64,000 bases of DNA, taken from contig JAEWRI010000032.1 in assembly GCA_023460085.1 (NCBI GenBank), positions 1 through 64,000 on the forward strand, in the 5' to 3' direction. Position numbers and translations under genes: made by a program. This DNA is from Bacillota bacterium (GTDB lineage Bacteria > Bacillota > Clostridia > Christensenellales > SZUA-584). Position 1 is the first letter of the stretch; each line of letters opens with the position of its first letter. Below, one piece after another: positions 33,990-43,717 of the stretch. The notes under the pieces were generated by a model. That model worked only from the letters and a program-made list of their open reading frames with translations. It was not told where the DNA came from and ran no database searches.

Positions 33990-34910
33990 TCAGTGCATGT
34001 AGCGGTGCGCTTCCTCCAGTGTGATATGCTGATGCAGCGCGATGTTGAGCCCATCCGCGATGATACGCGAAACGTCCTTAACCACCTTATCCACCTCCTT
34101 GGGCGTCACTATCATGTCCGCTCCTTCCACCTCCGCAACACCGCCCAGTGTCTTTCCCATCTTGTCACGCAGCGCTGCGTCCACCGGGCCTTTGTCCATG
34201 GCAGCCTGCACCAACTCCTGCGCGATGGTGGACGCGTACACCACCAACGGCACCCCGATGGCGATGACGGGCACGCCCAGCGTCTCCCTGTCCAGCGCTT
34301 TGCGCTTGTTGCCGATGCCCGCTCCCGGCGCAATGCCCGTATCCGCCAGCTGTATCGTCGTGCGGATGCGGTCAATATTGCGCGCCGCCAGAGAGTCGAT
34401 AGCGATGATCAGCGCAGGCTTCAGCCGCTCCACGATGCCCTCTACAATCTCACCTGTCTCGATGCCCGTGATGCCGAGAACGCCCGGCGCGATGGCACTG
34501 ACATTGCCGATACGCGCGTCGATGGCGTCCGGCGCGTACTCGTGGATGTGGCGCGACACAAACACGTTGTCACACACGGCCGGGCCCAGCGCGTCGGGCG
34601 TCACCATGCGGTTGCCGAGGCCCACGACGAGCACCACCCCCTGCACCGCGTCTCCCGCCATGCTTTTGATTTCCTCCGCCAGCAGTCTGGAGCAGCCCTC
34701 GTCAATCTCCGTATCGCCGCGTGCCAGCTCCGGCGCCTCCAGCGTCACATACGTCCCCTTCTTTTTCCCAATGGCGCGTTCGCCCTCATCGGACGTAATG
34801 GTCACGCGCACGCGGTGCACACCCTGCGCCGCGTCGTCCTCCCGTACCTCTACGCCCGGAATGTCCGGCGCGTCCTGAACCGCTTCTCTCGCCAAGTCCG
34901 TTCTGATCAT
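33990..34910 (-). CDS. gpr: GPR spore protease
   Basis: Germination protease that degrades small acid-soluble proteins after spore germination. The 306-residue zymogen has a short propeptide (MIRTDLAREAVQ, then GVEVRE near the usual self-cleavage region) and the core motifs VVGLGNRMVTPDALGP, IGNVSAIAPGVLGITG and AIDSLAARN. ATG 34910 with GGGGAGG upstream replaces a 16-codon longer frame. It proves a sporulating lineage. A forespore-type -10 element precedes it. Confidence 0.95.
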   Translation of the reverse strand: MIRTDLAREAVQDAPDIPGVEVREDDAAQGVHRVRVTITSDEGERAIGKKKGTYVTLEAPELARGDTEIDEGCSRLLAEEIKSMAGDAVQGVVLVVGLGNRMVTPDALGPAVCDNVFVSRHIHEYAPDAIDARIGNVSAIAPGVLGITGIETGEIVEGIVERLKPALIIAIDSLAARNIDRIRTTIQLADTGIAPGAGIGNKRKALDRETLGVPVIAIGVPLVVYASTIAQELVQAAMDKGPVDAALRDKMGKTLGGVAEVEGADMIVTPKEVDKVVKDVSRIIADGLNIALHQHITLEEAHRYMH

Positions 34911-34936
34911 GCATTGCCTCCCCAAAAAGATGGTAT

Positions 34937-34943
34937 TAGTATT
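34937..34943 (-). promoter_or_regulatory. Possible forespore (sigma F/G) -10 element of gpr
   Basis: The minus strand reads GCGAATACTA, close to the sigma-F -10 pattern GGNAANAHTR and to CATACTA of sigma G. It is 27 bases upstream of the start codon. No convincing -35 element was found. Confidence 0.35.
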
Positions 34944-34959
34944 CGCATCGGAGCACAAA

Positions 34960-34990
34960 GAAAAACCGCGCCTGATAAAAACAAGCGCGG
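34960..34990 (-). terminator. Terminator of the pyr operon
   Basis: CCGCGC pairs with GCGCGG around an A/T-rich loop, followed on the minus strand by TTTTTCTTT, about 30 bases after pyrE. Confidence 0.85.
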
Positions 34991-35021
34991 TATGACGGTA
35001 TCCATGACGCTACACAGCGTG

Positions 35022-35597
35022 CTATTTTACGTTCATGGTGCGGCTGCCAGGCTTCACAAGCGGCCAGCTTTCGCGGCAAAGCGGGCACTTGTCCGCCTCC
35101 CACGATTCCACCTCCATAGAGAGCACCGCGGCAAACGGTACGCCGAAATCCACCTTGCCCGCCGAACGGTCCACGATGCAGCCCACGCCCGCGATCTCGC
35201 CGCCCAACTGGCGCACAAGCTCGATCACTTCCTTTACGGAGCCGCCTGTGGTGACCACGTCCTCCACCACCAGCACGCGCGCGCCGTGCGGTATCTCAAA
35301 GCCGCGCCGCAGCGTCATTGCGCCGTTCTCGCGCTCCGCAAACACGTTCTTCACACCATAATGCCGCGACACCTCGTAGGCAAGGATGATGCCGCCCACC
35401 GCCGGGCCGATTACGAGACTCACCAGCGTGAACTTCTCCGCAAGCTCCTTTGCAAACTGCTCCGAGATGTCCGGATACTGGAACAATCGCGCGCACTGCA
35501 TGTACTTATCCGAATGCCGCCCCGACGTCAGCTGAAAATGTCCCTCGAGCATTACGCCTGTTTCCCGAAAAATCGTCAGAATTTCTTCTCTGGTCAT
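35022..35597 (-). CDS. pyrE: Orotate phosphoribosyltransferase
   Basis: Converts orotate and PRPP to OMP. The 191-residue protein has LTSGRHSDKYMQ and the PRPP motif VLVVEDVVTTGGSV. The tail KCPLCRESWPLVKPGSR adds a CxxC pair. ATG 35597 has GGAGG seven bases upstream; ATG 35603 overlaps the pyrD stop but sits too near that site. Last gene of the nine-gene operon. Confidence 0.95.
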   Translation of the reverse strand: MTREEILTIFRETGVMLEGHFQLTSGRHSDKYMQCARLFQYPDISEQFAKELAEKFTLVSLVIGPAVGGIILAYEVSRHYGVKNVFAERENGAMTLRRGFEIPHGARVLVVEDVVTTGGSVKEVIELVRQLGGEIAGVGCIVDRSAGKVDFGVPFAAVLSMEVESWEADKCPLCRESWPLVKPGSRTMNVK

Positions 35598-35599
35598 TA

Positions 35600-36511
35600 T
35601 CATACCTCCAGCGCGCCCGTAAGCGCGGTTATTTTACTCAATCCCATCTCCGTCGCGACTTTCTCCAGTTCTCCGATGATGCGCACCGGAGCCGCCGGTT
35701 CCGCAAGCCCCGCCGTACCCACCATCACCGCCGCAGCGCCGCAAAGCATGAACTCCGCCGCGTCCATACCCGTCATGATTCCGCCCAGCCCGACCACCGG
35801 AATCTGCACGGATCGCGACACGTCATACACCATCTTCAGCGCGACCGGCTTGATGCACGGCCCAGAAAGTCCGCCGGTTACGTTGCCGAGTATCGGCCTT
35901 TTCTTCTTCACATCCACCGCCATCGCGGGCAGCGTGTTGATGAGCGAAACCGCATCCGCACCCGCGTCCTGTACGGCCTTTGCCACCGCGGCGACGTTGC
36001 CCGCCGCGGGCGTCAGCTTCACAATGAGCGGCTTCTTCGCCGCGGCCTTTGCCGCCGCCACGCACTGCGCCGCGCTCTTCGGGTCCGTGCCGAGGCTTGC
36101 CCCGCCCAGTTTTACGTTGGGGCAGGAAATATTCAGCTCATAGAACGAGAAGCTCCCGCCGTTCAGACGCTCAATTACTGCGACATAATCCTCGACGCGG
36201 CTGCCCGCCACGTTGACGATGACCGTCGTATCCAGTTTCTCTATTTCCGGCAGCTCTTGCGCAATAAACGTCTCCACGCCCGGATTTTGCAGCCCCACGC
36301 TGTTCAGCATGCCCGAAGGCGTCTCCGCAACGCGAGGAGGCTTGTTGCCGACGCGCTTCTCCGGGGTAACAGACTTGAGCGCGATCCCGCCCAGCCGGGT
36401 GATATCGATAAACTGCGCGTGATGCTGCCCGAACGAAAACGTACCCGATGCCGCAATGACAGGGTTTTTCAGTGTCACGCCGCACAGCGCAACCGACATA
36501 TCGACAGCCAT
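35600..36511 (-). CDS. pyrD: Dihydroorotate dehydrogenase B, catalytic subunit
   Basis: FMN-dependent oxidation of dihydroorotate to orotate, with electrons passed to PyrK and NAD. This 303-residue class 1B protein has NPVIAASGTFSFG, NSVGLQNPG, ELNISCPN with the catalytic Cys region, IVKLTPAAG and VGLGGIMTGMDAAEF. ATG 36511 overlaps the pyrK stop by one base (TAATG), with GAGGTGA upstream. Confidence 0.95.
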   Translation of the reverse strand: MAVDMSVALCGVTLKNPVIAASGTFSFGQHHAQFIDITRLGGIALKSVTPEKRVGNKPPRVAETPSGMLNSVGLQNPGVETFIAQELPEIEKLDTTVIVNVAGSRVEDYVAVIERLNGGSFSFYELNISCPNVKLGGASLGTDPKSAAQCVAAAKAAAKKPLIVKLTPAAGNVAAVAKAVQDAGADAVSLINTLPAMAVDVKKKRPILGNVTGGLSGPCIKPVALKMVYDVSRSVQIPVVGLGGIMTGMDAAEFMLCGAAAVMVGTAGLAEPAAPVRIIGELEKVATEMGLSKITALTGALEV

Positions 36512-37287
36512 TACAACATCACCTCGTCCATATCGAATACCGGCCCGTCCACACAGACCTTCTTGTAGTCTAAACCATCGGCGGTCTGCACCGCGCACGC
36601 GCAACCCGCACACGCGCCAAAGCCGCAGCCCATGCGCTCCTCCATGGAGAACTGGGCGCGGATGCCGCGCGTCGATAGCAGGCTTTTTAATGCTTTCAGC
36701 ATGGGCGCAGGCCCGCAGGCCAGCACGATATCGGGCGTAATTTCTGCCAGCGCCGCTTCCACCAGCGCGGTCACCAGTCCTTGCCCCCCTATGCTGCCGT
36801 CGTCCGATGCGATATGCGGCTCACAGCCGCAAAAGCCCTCCGCACAGTAGGCCGCGCTTGCACAGCGGTAACCCAGCAGCGGCACATAGCGCCTGTCCGG
36901 CCAGCGCTTCATCACAGCAGGCAGCGGAGCCACCCCCATGCCCCCGCCCACAAGAAACACCGTTTTATGCTCCGGCTTTACATCGAACCCGTGACCAAGC
37001 GGCAATATAACCTGAAGCCGCGTCCCGGCGGGCGCTTCCGCCAGCGCGTGCGTACCCTTGCCGCGCTTCTGGTAGATGATCGTCACGGTGTGCGCTGCCG
37101 CATCCACAGCGTGGATGCTGATGGGGCGCTTCAGTATCAGCTCTGCATGGCCGGGAATTTCCACCTGCGCAAACTGTCCCGGCACGAACGGTGATAAATC
37201 CGCCTCTGGACAGTAAAGCGCGAGTTCAACGATGTCCTGCGCAATTCGGTGATTGTGTGCGATGCGCACAGCGCCGTTATAAATCAT
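36511..37287 (-). CDS. pyrK: Dihydroorotate dehydrogenase B, electron-transfer subunit
   Basis: A 258-residue flavoprotein with FAD-binding RPISIHAVDA, an NAD-binding region GGGMGVAPLP and a C-terminal [2Fe-2S] site MGCGFGACAGCACAV followed by another Cys. It passes electrons from PyrD to NAD. It sits between carB (4-base gap) and pyrD (1-base overlap), as in other Firmicutes. Confidence 0.95.
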   Translation of the reverse strand: MIYNGAVRIAHNHRIAQDIVELALYCPEADLSPFVPGQFAQVEIPGHAELILKRPISIHAVDAAAHTVTIIYQKRGKGTHALAEAPAGTRLQVILPLGHGFDVKPEHKTVFLVGGGMGVAPLPAVMKRWPDRRYVPLLGYRCASAAYCAEGFCGCEPHIASDDGSIGGQGLVTALVEAALAEITPDIVLACGPAPMLKALKSLLSTRGIRAQFSMEERMGCGFGACAGCACAVQTADGLDYKKVCVDGPVFDMDEVML

Positions 37288-37291
37288 CCGT

Positions 37292-40200
37292 TTACTCCTG
37301 TATATCCTGCAGCGACAGCGGGCACAAATCCGCGTCGGTACGCCCCGATTTCATACTTTGCAGCAGCACGCGCGCCGTATCGAGAGACGTGATGCAGGGG
37401 ATGCGGTGCTCCACCGCCATGCGCCGCAGCTTGAATCCGTCCCGGTCCGCTCTGCGTCCCTTCGTCGGCGTGTTCAGTATCAGCTTCAGCCTGCCGCTCT
37501 CCACCAGCTCGCGGATGCCCGGTCCGTCGGACAATTTCGGCACCATATTGGCGGCGACAAAATTGAAGTTGAGCAGGTTGGCAGTGCCGGGCGTGGCATA
37601 AATGTCGTAGCCGAGGTAGTCCAGCACGGCGGCGACGGACAGCAGCTCCTGCTTGTCGTTGTCCGCGACGGTCAGTAATACCGCGCCTTTCTCCTTCGGC
37701 AGTGCCATGCCGGACGCAATGATGCCCTTCAGCAGCGCTTCGCTGTAATCCTCCGAGATGCCCAGCACCTCACCGGTAGATTTCATCTCCGGCCCGAGGC
37801 CCACCTCCACACCCTGCAGCTTCTCAAATGAGAACACCGGTACCTTGACCGCCGTGATGCGGCGCGGCGGATAAAGCCCCGTACCAAAGCCCATCGCGGC
37901 AAGGGGCTCGCCCAGCGATGCGCGCACCGCCAGCGGAATCATCGGAATGCCCGTGACCTTGGAGATGTACGGCACGGTACGGCTGGAGCGCGGGTTCACC
38001 TCGATGACGTACACCTGCCCGCCCGAAATGACATACTGCACGTTGACAACGCCCCGCACGTCCAGCGCCAGCGCGAGCCGTCTCGTGATTTCAATCAGTT
38101 CATCCTGCTGCGCTTTGCCGAGGCGCTTCGGCGGGTAAACGGAGATGGAGTCGCCGGAATGCACGCCCGCGCGCTCGATATGTTCCATGATGCCCGGGAT
38201 GAGCACGTCCACACCATCGCAGATGGCGTCGACCTCCAGCTCCTGTCCCGTCATGTATTTATCGACCAGCACCGGATGCTCCTGCTCATAGCGATTGATG
38301 ACGCGCATATACTCGCGGATGTCTTCCTCGCTCCAGGCTATCTCCATGCCCTGCCCCCCCAGCACGTACGACGGACGCACAAGCACCGGGTAGCCCAGCG
38401 CCGAGGCGGCGTCCACCGCCTGCTGCTCGGTAAACACCGTGTCTCCCTTGGGACGGCGGATGTCCAGCTTTTCCAGCAGCGCGTCGAATTCCTTCCGGTC
38501 CTCCGCCGCGTCGATGTTCTTCAATGATGTGCCGATGATGGGATAGCCCATCGCCTCGACATGCTTGGCCAGTTTGATGGCGGTTTGCCCGCCAAACTGC
38601 ACCACCACGCCCACGGGCTGCTCCTGTTCCAGCACACCCGCCACCTCTTCGGGCGTCAGCGGCTCAAAGTACAGCCGGTCGGAGGTATCAAAGTCGGTGG
38701 AAACGGTTTCGGGGTTGTTGTTGATGATGACGGTTTCATAGCCTGCGGCCCGCAGCGCCCCGACGCAATGCACGCTGCAATAATCGAACTCAATGCCCTG
38801 CCCGATGCGAATGGGCCCGGAGCCCAGCACGACCACCGTCTTTTTGCCCGCGGGCCCGGCTTCGTTCTCATCGTCGTAGGTGGAGTAATAGTACGGGCTC
38901 ACTGCGTCAAACTCCGCACCGCAGGTGTCCACCATCTTGTAGGTGGGGCGCACGCCGAGAGACAGGCGCAACGCGCGCAGCTCCTTCTCCGCCATTCCCG
39001 CAAACGCGGCGATGGCGTGGTCCGAAAGTCCCATGCGTTTGGCTTTGCGCAGCGTTTGCCTCGTCAGCGCGGGCCTTCCGCCCGCCTTGAGCGCTTCCTC
39101 CAGCTCCACGATATCGCGAAGCTTGCCGAGATACCAGAAATCGATTTTCGTCAGCGCGTGCAGCGTTTCGGCGGACATCCCCCGGCGCAGCGCCGTCGCC
39201 ACAAGGAAAATGCGCTCATCGTCCTGTTTGCGGATGCGTTCCAGCAGCGCTTCGTCGGAAAGGCCGTCCGCAAACGGAAACTCCAGCGACCAGAGCGAAA
39301 GCTCCAGCGAGCGCACCGCCTTGAGGAAGGCGGCTTCGAAGCTGCCGCCGATGGCCATGACCTCTCCCGTAGCCTTCATCCGCGTGCCCAATTGCTTGTT
39401 GGCGGTGGTGAATTTATCAAATGGCCAGCGCGGAAACTTGACGACCACGTAATCCAGCGTGGGTTCAAAGCAGGCGTAGGTCTTTCCCGTAACGCCGTTT
39501 TGAATCTCGTCGAGGCCGTAGCCCACCGCGATTTTCGCAGCCACCCGCGCAATGGGATACCCCGTTGCTTTGCTGGCCAGCGCGGAGGAGCGGCTGACGC
39601 GCGGGTTAACCTCAATGACGTAGTACCTCATGCTGTCGGTGTCCAGCGCGAACTGCACATTGCAGCCTCCCTTGATTTCCAAGGCGTTGATGATGCGGAT
39701 GGACGCGCTGCGTAGCAGCTGGTATTCCGCGTCGCGCAGCGTCTGCGACGGCGCGACCACGATGCTGTCGCCCGTGTGGATGCCTACGGGGTCGATATTC
39801 TCCATATTGCATACGGTGATGCAGTTGCCCTTGCCGTCCCGCAGCACCTCGTACTCGACTTCCTTGTAGCCCGCCACGCTCTTTTCCACGAGTACCTCGT
39901 GCACGCGGCTGGCCTGCAATCCGCTCGCGGTAATCTCCCGCAGCTCCGCTTCGTCCGCCGCGATTCCCCCGCCCGTGCCGCCCAGCGTGTACGCAGGCCG
40001 GATGATGAGCGGATAGCCGTGGATTGCCGCAAAGTCCAGCGCCTGCTGCACAGTGGTCGCGATGACGCTCTCAATGACCGGCTCGCCGATGGCATCCATC
40101 AGCGCTTTGAACGCCTCGCGGTCCTCCGCCTTATGGATGGACGCCGCGTCCGTACCCAGCATTCTTACGCCGAACTCCGCCAATACCCCGGCTTCTGCCA

Positions 40201-40504
40201 GCTCCATCGCGAGGTTAAGGCCCGTCTGCCCGCCCAGCGTGGCAAGCATGCTGTCAGGCCGTTCCTTTGCGATGATGTTGCGAATCACCGGCACGGTCAG
40301 CGGCTCGATATACACCCTGTCGGCGATGTCCGTATCCGTCATAATGGTCGCGGGGTTGGAATTGACGAGCACCACCTCGATTCCTTCCTCCCGCAGCGCG
40401 CGGCAGGCCTGCGTGCCCGCATAATCGAACTCCGCCGCCTGCCCGATGATGATGGGGCCGGAGCCGATGACAAGCACCTTTTTGATATCCTGAATTCTTG
40501 GCAT
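37292..40504 (-). CDS. carB: Carbamoyl-phosphate synthase, large subunit
   Basis: A 1070-residue enzyme with duplicated ATP-grasp halves: IGSGPIIIGQAAEFDYAGTQ in the first and VLGSGPIRIGQGIEFDYC in the second. VEVNPRVSRSSALASKATGYP and VEVNPRSSRTVPYISKVTG are the paired metal-ATP motifs. The last 130 residues form the allosteric MGS domain. It makes carbamoyl phosphate with CarA. One base separates it from carA. Being inside the pyr operon, it probably serves pyrimidine synthesis chiefly. Confidence 0.97.
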   Translation of the reverse strand: MPRIQDIKKVLVIGSGPIIIGQAAEFDYAGTQACRALREEGIEVVLVNSNPATIMTDTDIADRVYIEPLTVPVIRNIIAKERPDSMLATLGGQTGLNLAMELAEAGVLAEFGVRMLGTDAASIHKAEDREAFKALMDAIGEPVIESVIATTVQQALDFAAIHGYPLIIRPAYTLGGTGGGIAADEAELREITASGLQASRVHEVLVEKSVAGYKEVEYEVLRDGKGNCITVCNMENIDPVGIHTGDSIVVAPSQTLRDAEYQLLRSASIRIINALEIKGGCNVQFALDTDSMRYYVIEVNPRVSRSSALASKATGYPIARVAAKIAVGYGLDEIQNGVTGKTYACFEPTLDYVVVKFPRWPFDKFTTANKQLGTRMKATGEVMAIGGSFEAAFLKAVRSLELSLWSLEFPFADGLSDEALLERIRKQDDERIFLVATALRRGMSAETLHALTKIDFWYLGKLRDIVELEEALKAGGRPALTRQTLRKAKRMGLSDHAIAAFAGMAEKELRALRLSLGVRPTYKMVDTCGAEFDAVSPYYYSTYDDENEAGPAGKKTVVVLGSGPIRIGQGIEFDYCSVHCVGALRAAGYETVIINNNPETVSTDFDTSDRLYFEPLTPEEVAGVLEQEQPVGVVVQFGGQTAIKLAKHVEAMGYPIIGTSLKNIDAAEDRKEFDALLEKLDIRRPKGDTVFTEQQAVDAASALGYPVLVRPSYVLGGQGMEIAWSEEDIREYMRVINRYEQEHPVLVDKYMTGQELEVDAICDGVDVLIPGIMEHIERAGVHSGDSISVYPPKRLGKAQQDELIEITRRLALALDVRGVVNVQYVISGGQVYVIEVNPRSSRTVPYISKVTGIPMIPLAVRASLGEPLAAMGFGTGLYPPRRITAVKVPVFSFEKLQGVEVGLGPEMKSTGEVLGISEDYSEALLKGIIASGMALPKEKGAVLLTVADNDKQELLSVAAVLDYLGYDIYATPGTANLLNFNFVAANMVPKLSDGPGIRELVESGRLKLILNTPTKGRRADRDGFKLRRMAVEHRIPCITSLDTARVLLQSMKSGRTDADLCPLSLQDIQE

Positions 40505-40505
40505 C

Positions 40506-41558
40506 CTACTTCCTCATGCTGCAGACAAATTCGTCAAACAGGTACGCCGTGTCCTCCGGCCCGGGAGAGGCCTCGGGGTGAAACTGCACCGTAAACAGGT
40601 TCAGGCCGTCGTAGCGTACGCCCTCCACCGTGCCGTCGTTCCAGTTCTTATGGCTGACTGCCGCGCCCTTTGGCAGCGCGGCTTCAATCACGGTATAGCC
40701 GTGGTTTTGCGATGTGATGTACACGCGGTCCTTGGCGATATCCTTCACGGGATGGTTCGCGCCGCGATGTCCGTATTTCAGCTTTTCCGTATCGCCGCCC
40801 AATGCAAGGGCAGTGAGCTGATGCCCCAGGCAGATGCCGAAAATGGGCAGCTTTCCAATCAGCTGCTGTATATTGGCGATGACCTCCGCGTTATCCTTGG
40901 GGTCCCCCGGCCCGTTCGTCAGCATCAGGCCGTCGAAGCCGCCCGACAGTATGGTTTCCGCGCCCGTGCGCGCCGGATATACGGTTACGCCGCAGCCCCT
41001 CTTCTTCAGGCTGCGCAGTATGTTGCGCTTCAGGCCAAAATCCAGCACCGCCACCTTGGGGCTGCCTTCACAATAAATATAGGGGTTGCGGCACGTCACC
41101 TGGTCCACCGGCATCTCGCAGACATAGCCGCGCATTTCTTCCAGTTGCGCCGCCGTGGGCTCGCCCTGCGTGATGATGCCCCGCATCGTGCCCTTCTCGC
41201 GGATGATGCGCGTCAACGCGCGCGTGTCAATTCCCTGCAGTCCGCAGATGCCGTGCTTTACCAGATAGGCGTTAAGGCCGCCCTCGCTGCGCCAGTTGGA
41301 AGGCGCGTCGCACACCTCGCGTACGATGAACGCCCGCACCTGCGGATGCGCGCTTTCCGGGTCCGCGTCGTTCACGCCGTAGTTGCCGATGAGCGGATAG
41401 GTCATCGTCACAATCTGTCCGCAGTACGATGGGTCAGTCAGCACCTCCTGATAGCCCGTCATGCCCGTGTTGAACACGACCTCGCCCGCCACGTCGCTCT
41501 CGGCGCCGAAGCCCTGTCCCTCGAACCGCGTGCCGTCCTCCAGTGTCAATATCGCCAT
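40506..41558 (-). CDS. carA: Carbamoyl-phosphate synthase, small subunit
   Basis: A 350-residue glutamine amidotransferase subunit. It has the N-terminal CarA domain (VFNTGMTGYQEVLTDPSY) and a class I glutaminase with the nucleophile in FGICLGHQL and the His/Glu pair in VQFHPEA. Ammonia is channelled to CarB. Nine bases separate it from pyrF. Confidence 0.97.
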   Translation of the reverse strand: MAILTLEDGTRFEGQGFGAESDVAGEVVFNTGMTGYQEVLTDPSYCGQIVTMTYPLIGNYGVNDADPESAHPQVRAFIVREVCDAPSNWRSEGGLNAYLVKHGICGLQGIDTRALTRIIREKGTMRGIITQGEPTAAQLEEMRGYVCEMPVDQVTCRNPYIYCEGSPKVAVLDFGLKRNILRSLKKRGCGVTVYPARTGAETILSGGFDGLMLTNGPGDPKDNAEVIANIQQLIGKLPIFGICLGHQLTALALGGDTEKLKYGHRGANHPVKDIAKDRVYITSQNHGYTVIEAALPKGAAVSHKNWNDGTVEGVRYDGLNLFTVQFHPEASPGPEDTAYLFDEFVCSMRK

Positions 41559-41567
41559 ATGTCTCTC

Positions 41568-42458
41568 CTAAAACTGCATGCCGCGCCGGTTGAGCGCCTG
41601 CAAGATGTCCTCTTTCATGTCCAGCGACGCCTGCCGCGCCGCCTGCGGCGCGTTCATCCCGGCATACGCTTCCTTCTTCCACGCGAGCAGTATGCCGCGC
41701 GAGGAGTTGACCACCGCGCCCAGGCCGTTTGCGCCGAAGTTCACCGCGATGTCGTCCGCGCCCGCGCCCTGCGCGCCGTAGCCCGGCACCAGAAAGAAGG
41801 TGTGCGGACACCGCTTGCGCAGCGCCTCTGCCTCGGCGGGGTATGTCGCGCCCACCACCGCGCCTACGCTGCTGTAACCATACCGGCCTTTAACCGTCTC
41901 GCCCCACGCTGCCACCTTGTCCGCCATGACTTCGTAGAGCTTTTTGCCGCCCACGTCCAGATCCTGAAACTCGCCGCCTGTCGGGTTGGAGGTCTTGACG
42001 AGTGCGAATATGCCTTTGCCGGTTTCGGCGCACGCCTCCACGAACGGCTGAATGCCGTCGAATCCGAGATACGCATTGACGGTGATGAAGTCCGCCGCGC
42101 TGTTTTTCAGGTAGGCGTTCGCGTACGCCTGCGCCGTTGAGCCGATGTCATTGCGCTTCACGTCCGCGATGACCACAAACCCCTTGTCCTTTGCAGAACT
42201 CATGGTTTCGAGAAAGCAGCCCATGCCCGCCGCGCCGTACTGCTCGTAGTACGCGGCCTGTACCTTAACGGAAGGAACCACGCCCGCAATGGCGTCCATG
42301 AGGTCGCAATTGTACCGCAGCACGCTCTCCGTGATCGCCGTCATGCTCTTCTGCTTCGGAGAATACGCCTCCGGCAGGTGCGACAGCTCGGTGTCCAGCC
42401 CGACACATACCGGGCACTGTGTTTTTTGTATGGCCTCGCAAAGGGCGTCTATCTGCAT
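41568..42458 (-). CDS. pyrF: Orotidine 5'-phosphate decarboxylase
   Basis: Decarboxylates OMP to UMP. The 296-residue protein is of the longer subfamily 2, with CVGLDTEL, FVIADVKRNDIGSTAQAYA (catalytic Asp-Lys-Asp set) and FLVPGYGAQGA. It overlaps pyrC by ten bases. Confidence 0.95.
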   Translation of the reverse strand: MQIDALCEAIQKTQCPVCVGLDTELSHLPEAYSPKQKSMTAITESVLRYNCDLMDAIAGVVPSVKVQAAYYEQYGAAGMGCFLETMSSAKDKGFVVIADVKRNDIGSTAQAYANAYLKNSAADFITVNAYLGFDGIQPFVEACAETGKGIFALVKTSNPTGGEFQDLDVGGKKLYEVMADKVAAWGETVKGRYGYSSVGAVVGATYPAEAEALRKRCPHTFFLVPGYGAQGAGADDIAVNFGANGLGAVVNSSRGILLAWKKEAYAGMNAPQAARQASLDMKEDILQALNRRGMQF

Positions 42459-43717
42459 GTCTTGCCTCCGTCGTATACCAGCTTGCCTTCCACAAGGGTG
42501 TGTGTCACCATGCCGCGCAGTTTCTGTCCGATAAACGGCGTGTTCTTTCCGCGCGATACGATGCTTTCCTCGGTCAGCACCGTTTCCGCTTCCATATCCG
42601 CAATCGTAATGTCTGCGGGAACGCCTTCTTTAATCACACCGCCCGGCTTGCCAATAATCGCCGCCGGATTTACGGAGAGCAGCTTCGCAATCTGCGCCGT
42701 ATCTTTCGTGAGATTTGTCACTGTCAGCGAAAACGCCGTCTCGAAGCCGATGATACCCGACGCCGCGAGAGGGAACTCGATGTATTTCTCGTCCTTATGA
42801 TGCGGCGCATGGTCGGTCGCGATGACGTCCAGCGTGCCGTCCAGCAGCCCCTCCTTCACCGCTTCCACATCATCCGGCGTACGCAGCGGCGGGTTGACGC
42901 GCGCGCGCCCGTCATATGCGAGGCAATAGCTGTCATCCGCGGAGAAGTAATGCGGTGCGCTCTCCGCCGTCACCTTCACGCCGCGGCCTTTGGCTTCGCG
43001 TATCATGCGCACCCCGGCGCGCGTGGATACATGCTGAATGTGCACATGCAGCCCGTAGGTTTCAGCCAGCAGCAAGTCGCGTGATATCATGGTTTCCTCT
43101 GCCGCACGGGAGATCCCCGCAAGCCCGAGTATGGTGGCGTTGTAGCCTTCGTTCATCACGCCGGTACCCTTAATCCCCAGGTCCTCCTCGTGCGCCATGA
43201 TGAAGCGCCCATAGGTGGCGGCGTACTGCATCGCGGCGCGCATCATGCCGCCGTCCGATATGGGTTTGCCGTCGTCGGAGAACGCCACGCAGCCCATCTC
43301 CGCAAGCTCGCCCATCTCGGTGAGTTCCTTGCCGGCGAGGCCTTTCGTTGCCGCGCCCACCGGGTAGACCTTCACGGCGGCGCGGCGCGCCTTCTCCAGC
43401 ACCAGCGCGCATACCGAAGCGCTGTCGATGGCCGGAACGGTGTTGGGCATGCAACATACCGCGGTATAGCCGCCCTTGGCCGCTGCCTTTGCGCCTGACA
43501 CAATGTCTTCCTTGTACTCCTGCCCCGGCTCACGCAGGTGGCAGTGCAAATCGATGAAGCCCGGAAACACCGTTTTTCCCGTTGCGTCAAGTACGCTGTC
43601 CGCTTCGCCGACGCTTGTCCCAACCGCTTTGACGACACCGTCCTCAATCAATATGTCCAGCCTGCCCGAGGCGCCCGCCGGGTTGGCAAGGGTGCCGTTC
43701 GTGATCTTAAGCCTCAT
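42449..43717 (-). CDS. pyrC: Dihydroorotase
   Basis: A 422-residue class I dihydroorotase, which cyclises carbamoyl aspartate. Metal motif DLHCHLREPGQE, carbamoylated-lysine region with AAAKGGYTAVCCMPNT, HIQHVSTRAG and the catalytic ATDHAPHH are all present. It overlaps pyrB by 11 bases and pyrF by 10, so translation is strongly coupled. Confidence 0.95.
   Translation of the reverse strand: MRLKITNGTLANPAGASGRLDILIEDGVVKAVGTSVGEADSVLDATGKTVFPGFIDLHCHLREPGQEYKEDIVSGAKAAAKGGYTAVCCMPNTVPAIDSASVCALVLEKARRAAVKVYPVGAATKGLAGKELTEMGELAEMGCVAFSDDGKPISDGGMMRAAMQYAATYGRFIMAHEEDLGIKGTGVMNEGYNATILGLAGISRAAEETMISRDLLLAETYGLHVHIQHVSTRAGVRMIREAKGRGVKVTAESAPHYFSADDSYCLAYDGRARVNPPLRTPDDVEAVKEGLLDGTLDVIATDHAPHHKDEKYIEFPLAASGIIGFETAFSLTVTNLTKDTAQIAKLLSVNPAAIIGKPGGVIKEGVPADITIADMEAETVLTEESIVSRGKNTPFIGQKLRGMVTHTLVEGKLVYDGGKTCR

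Noticed and set aside
33636..36143. An 835-codon open frame on the plus strand
   Set aside because: It is antisense to spoIIP, gpr, pyrE and pyrD. High GC leaves few stops in the opposite frame. Composition is Arg/His-rich and unlike a protein.
38561..39715. Long plus-strand frames opposite carB (and similar ones opposite nrdJ and dnaE)
   Set aside because: Shadows of GC-rich genes, without ribosome sites or recognisable domains.
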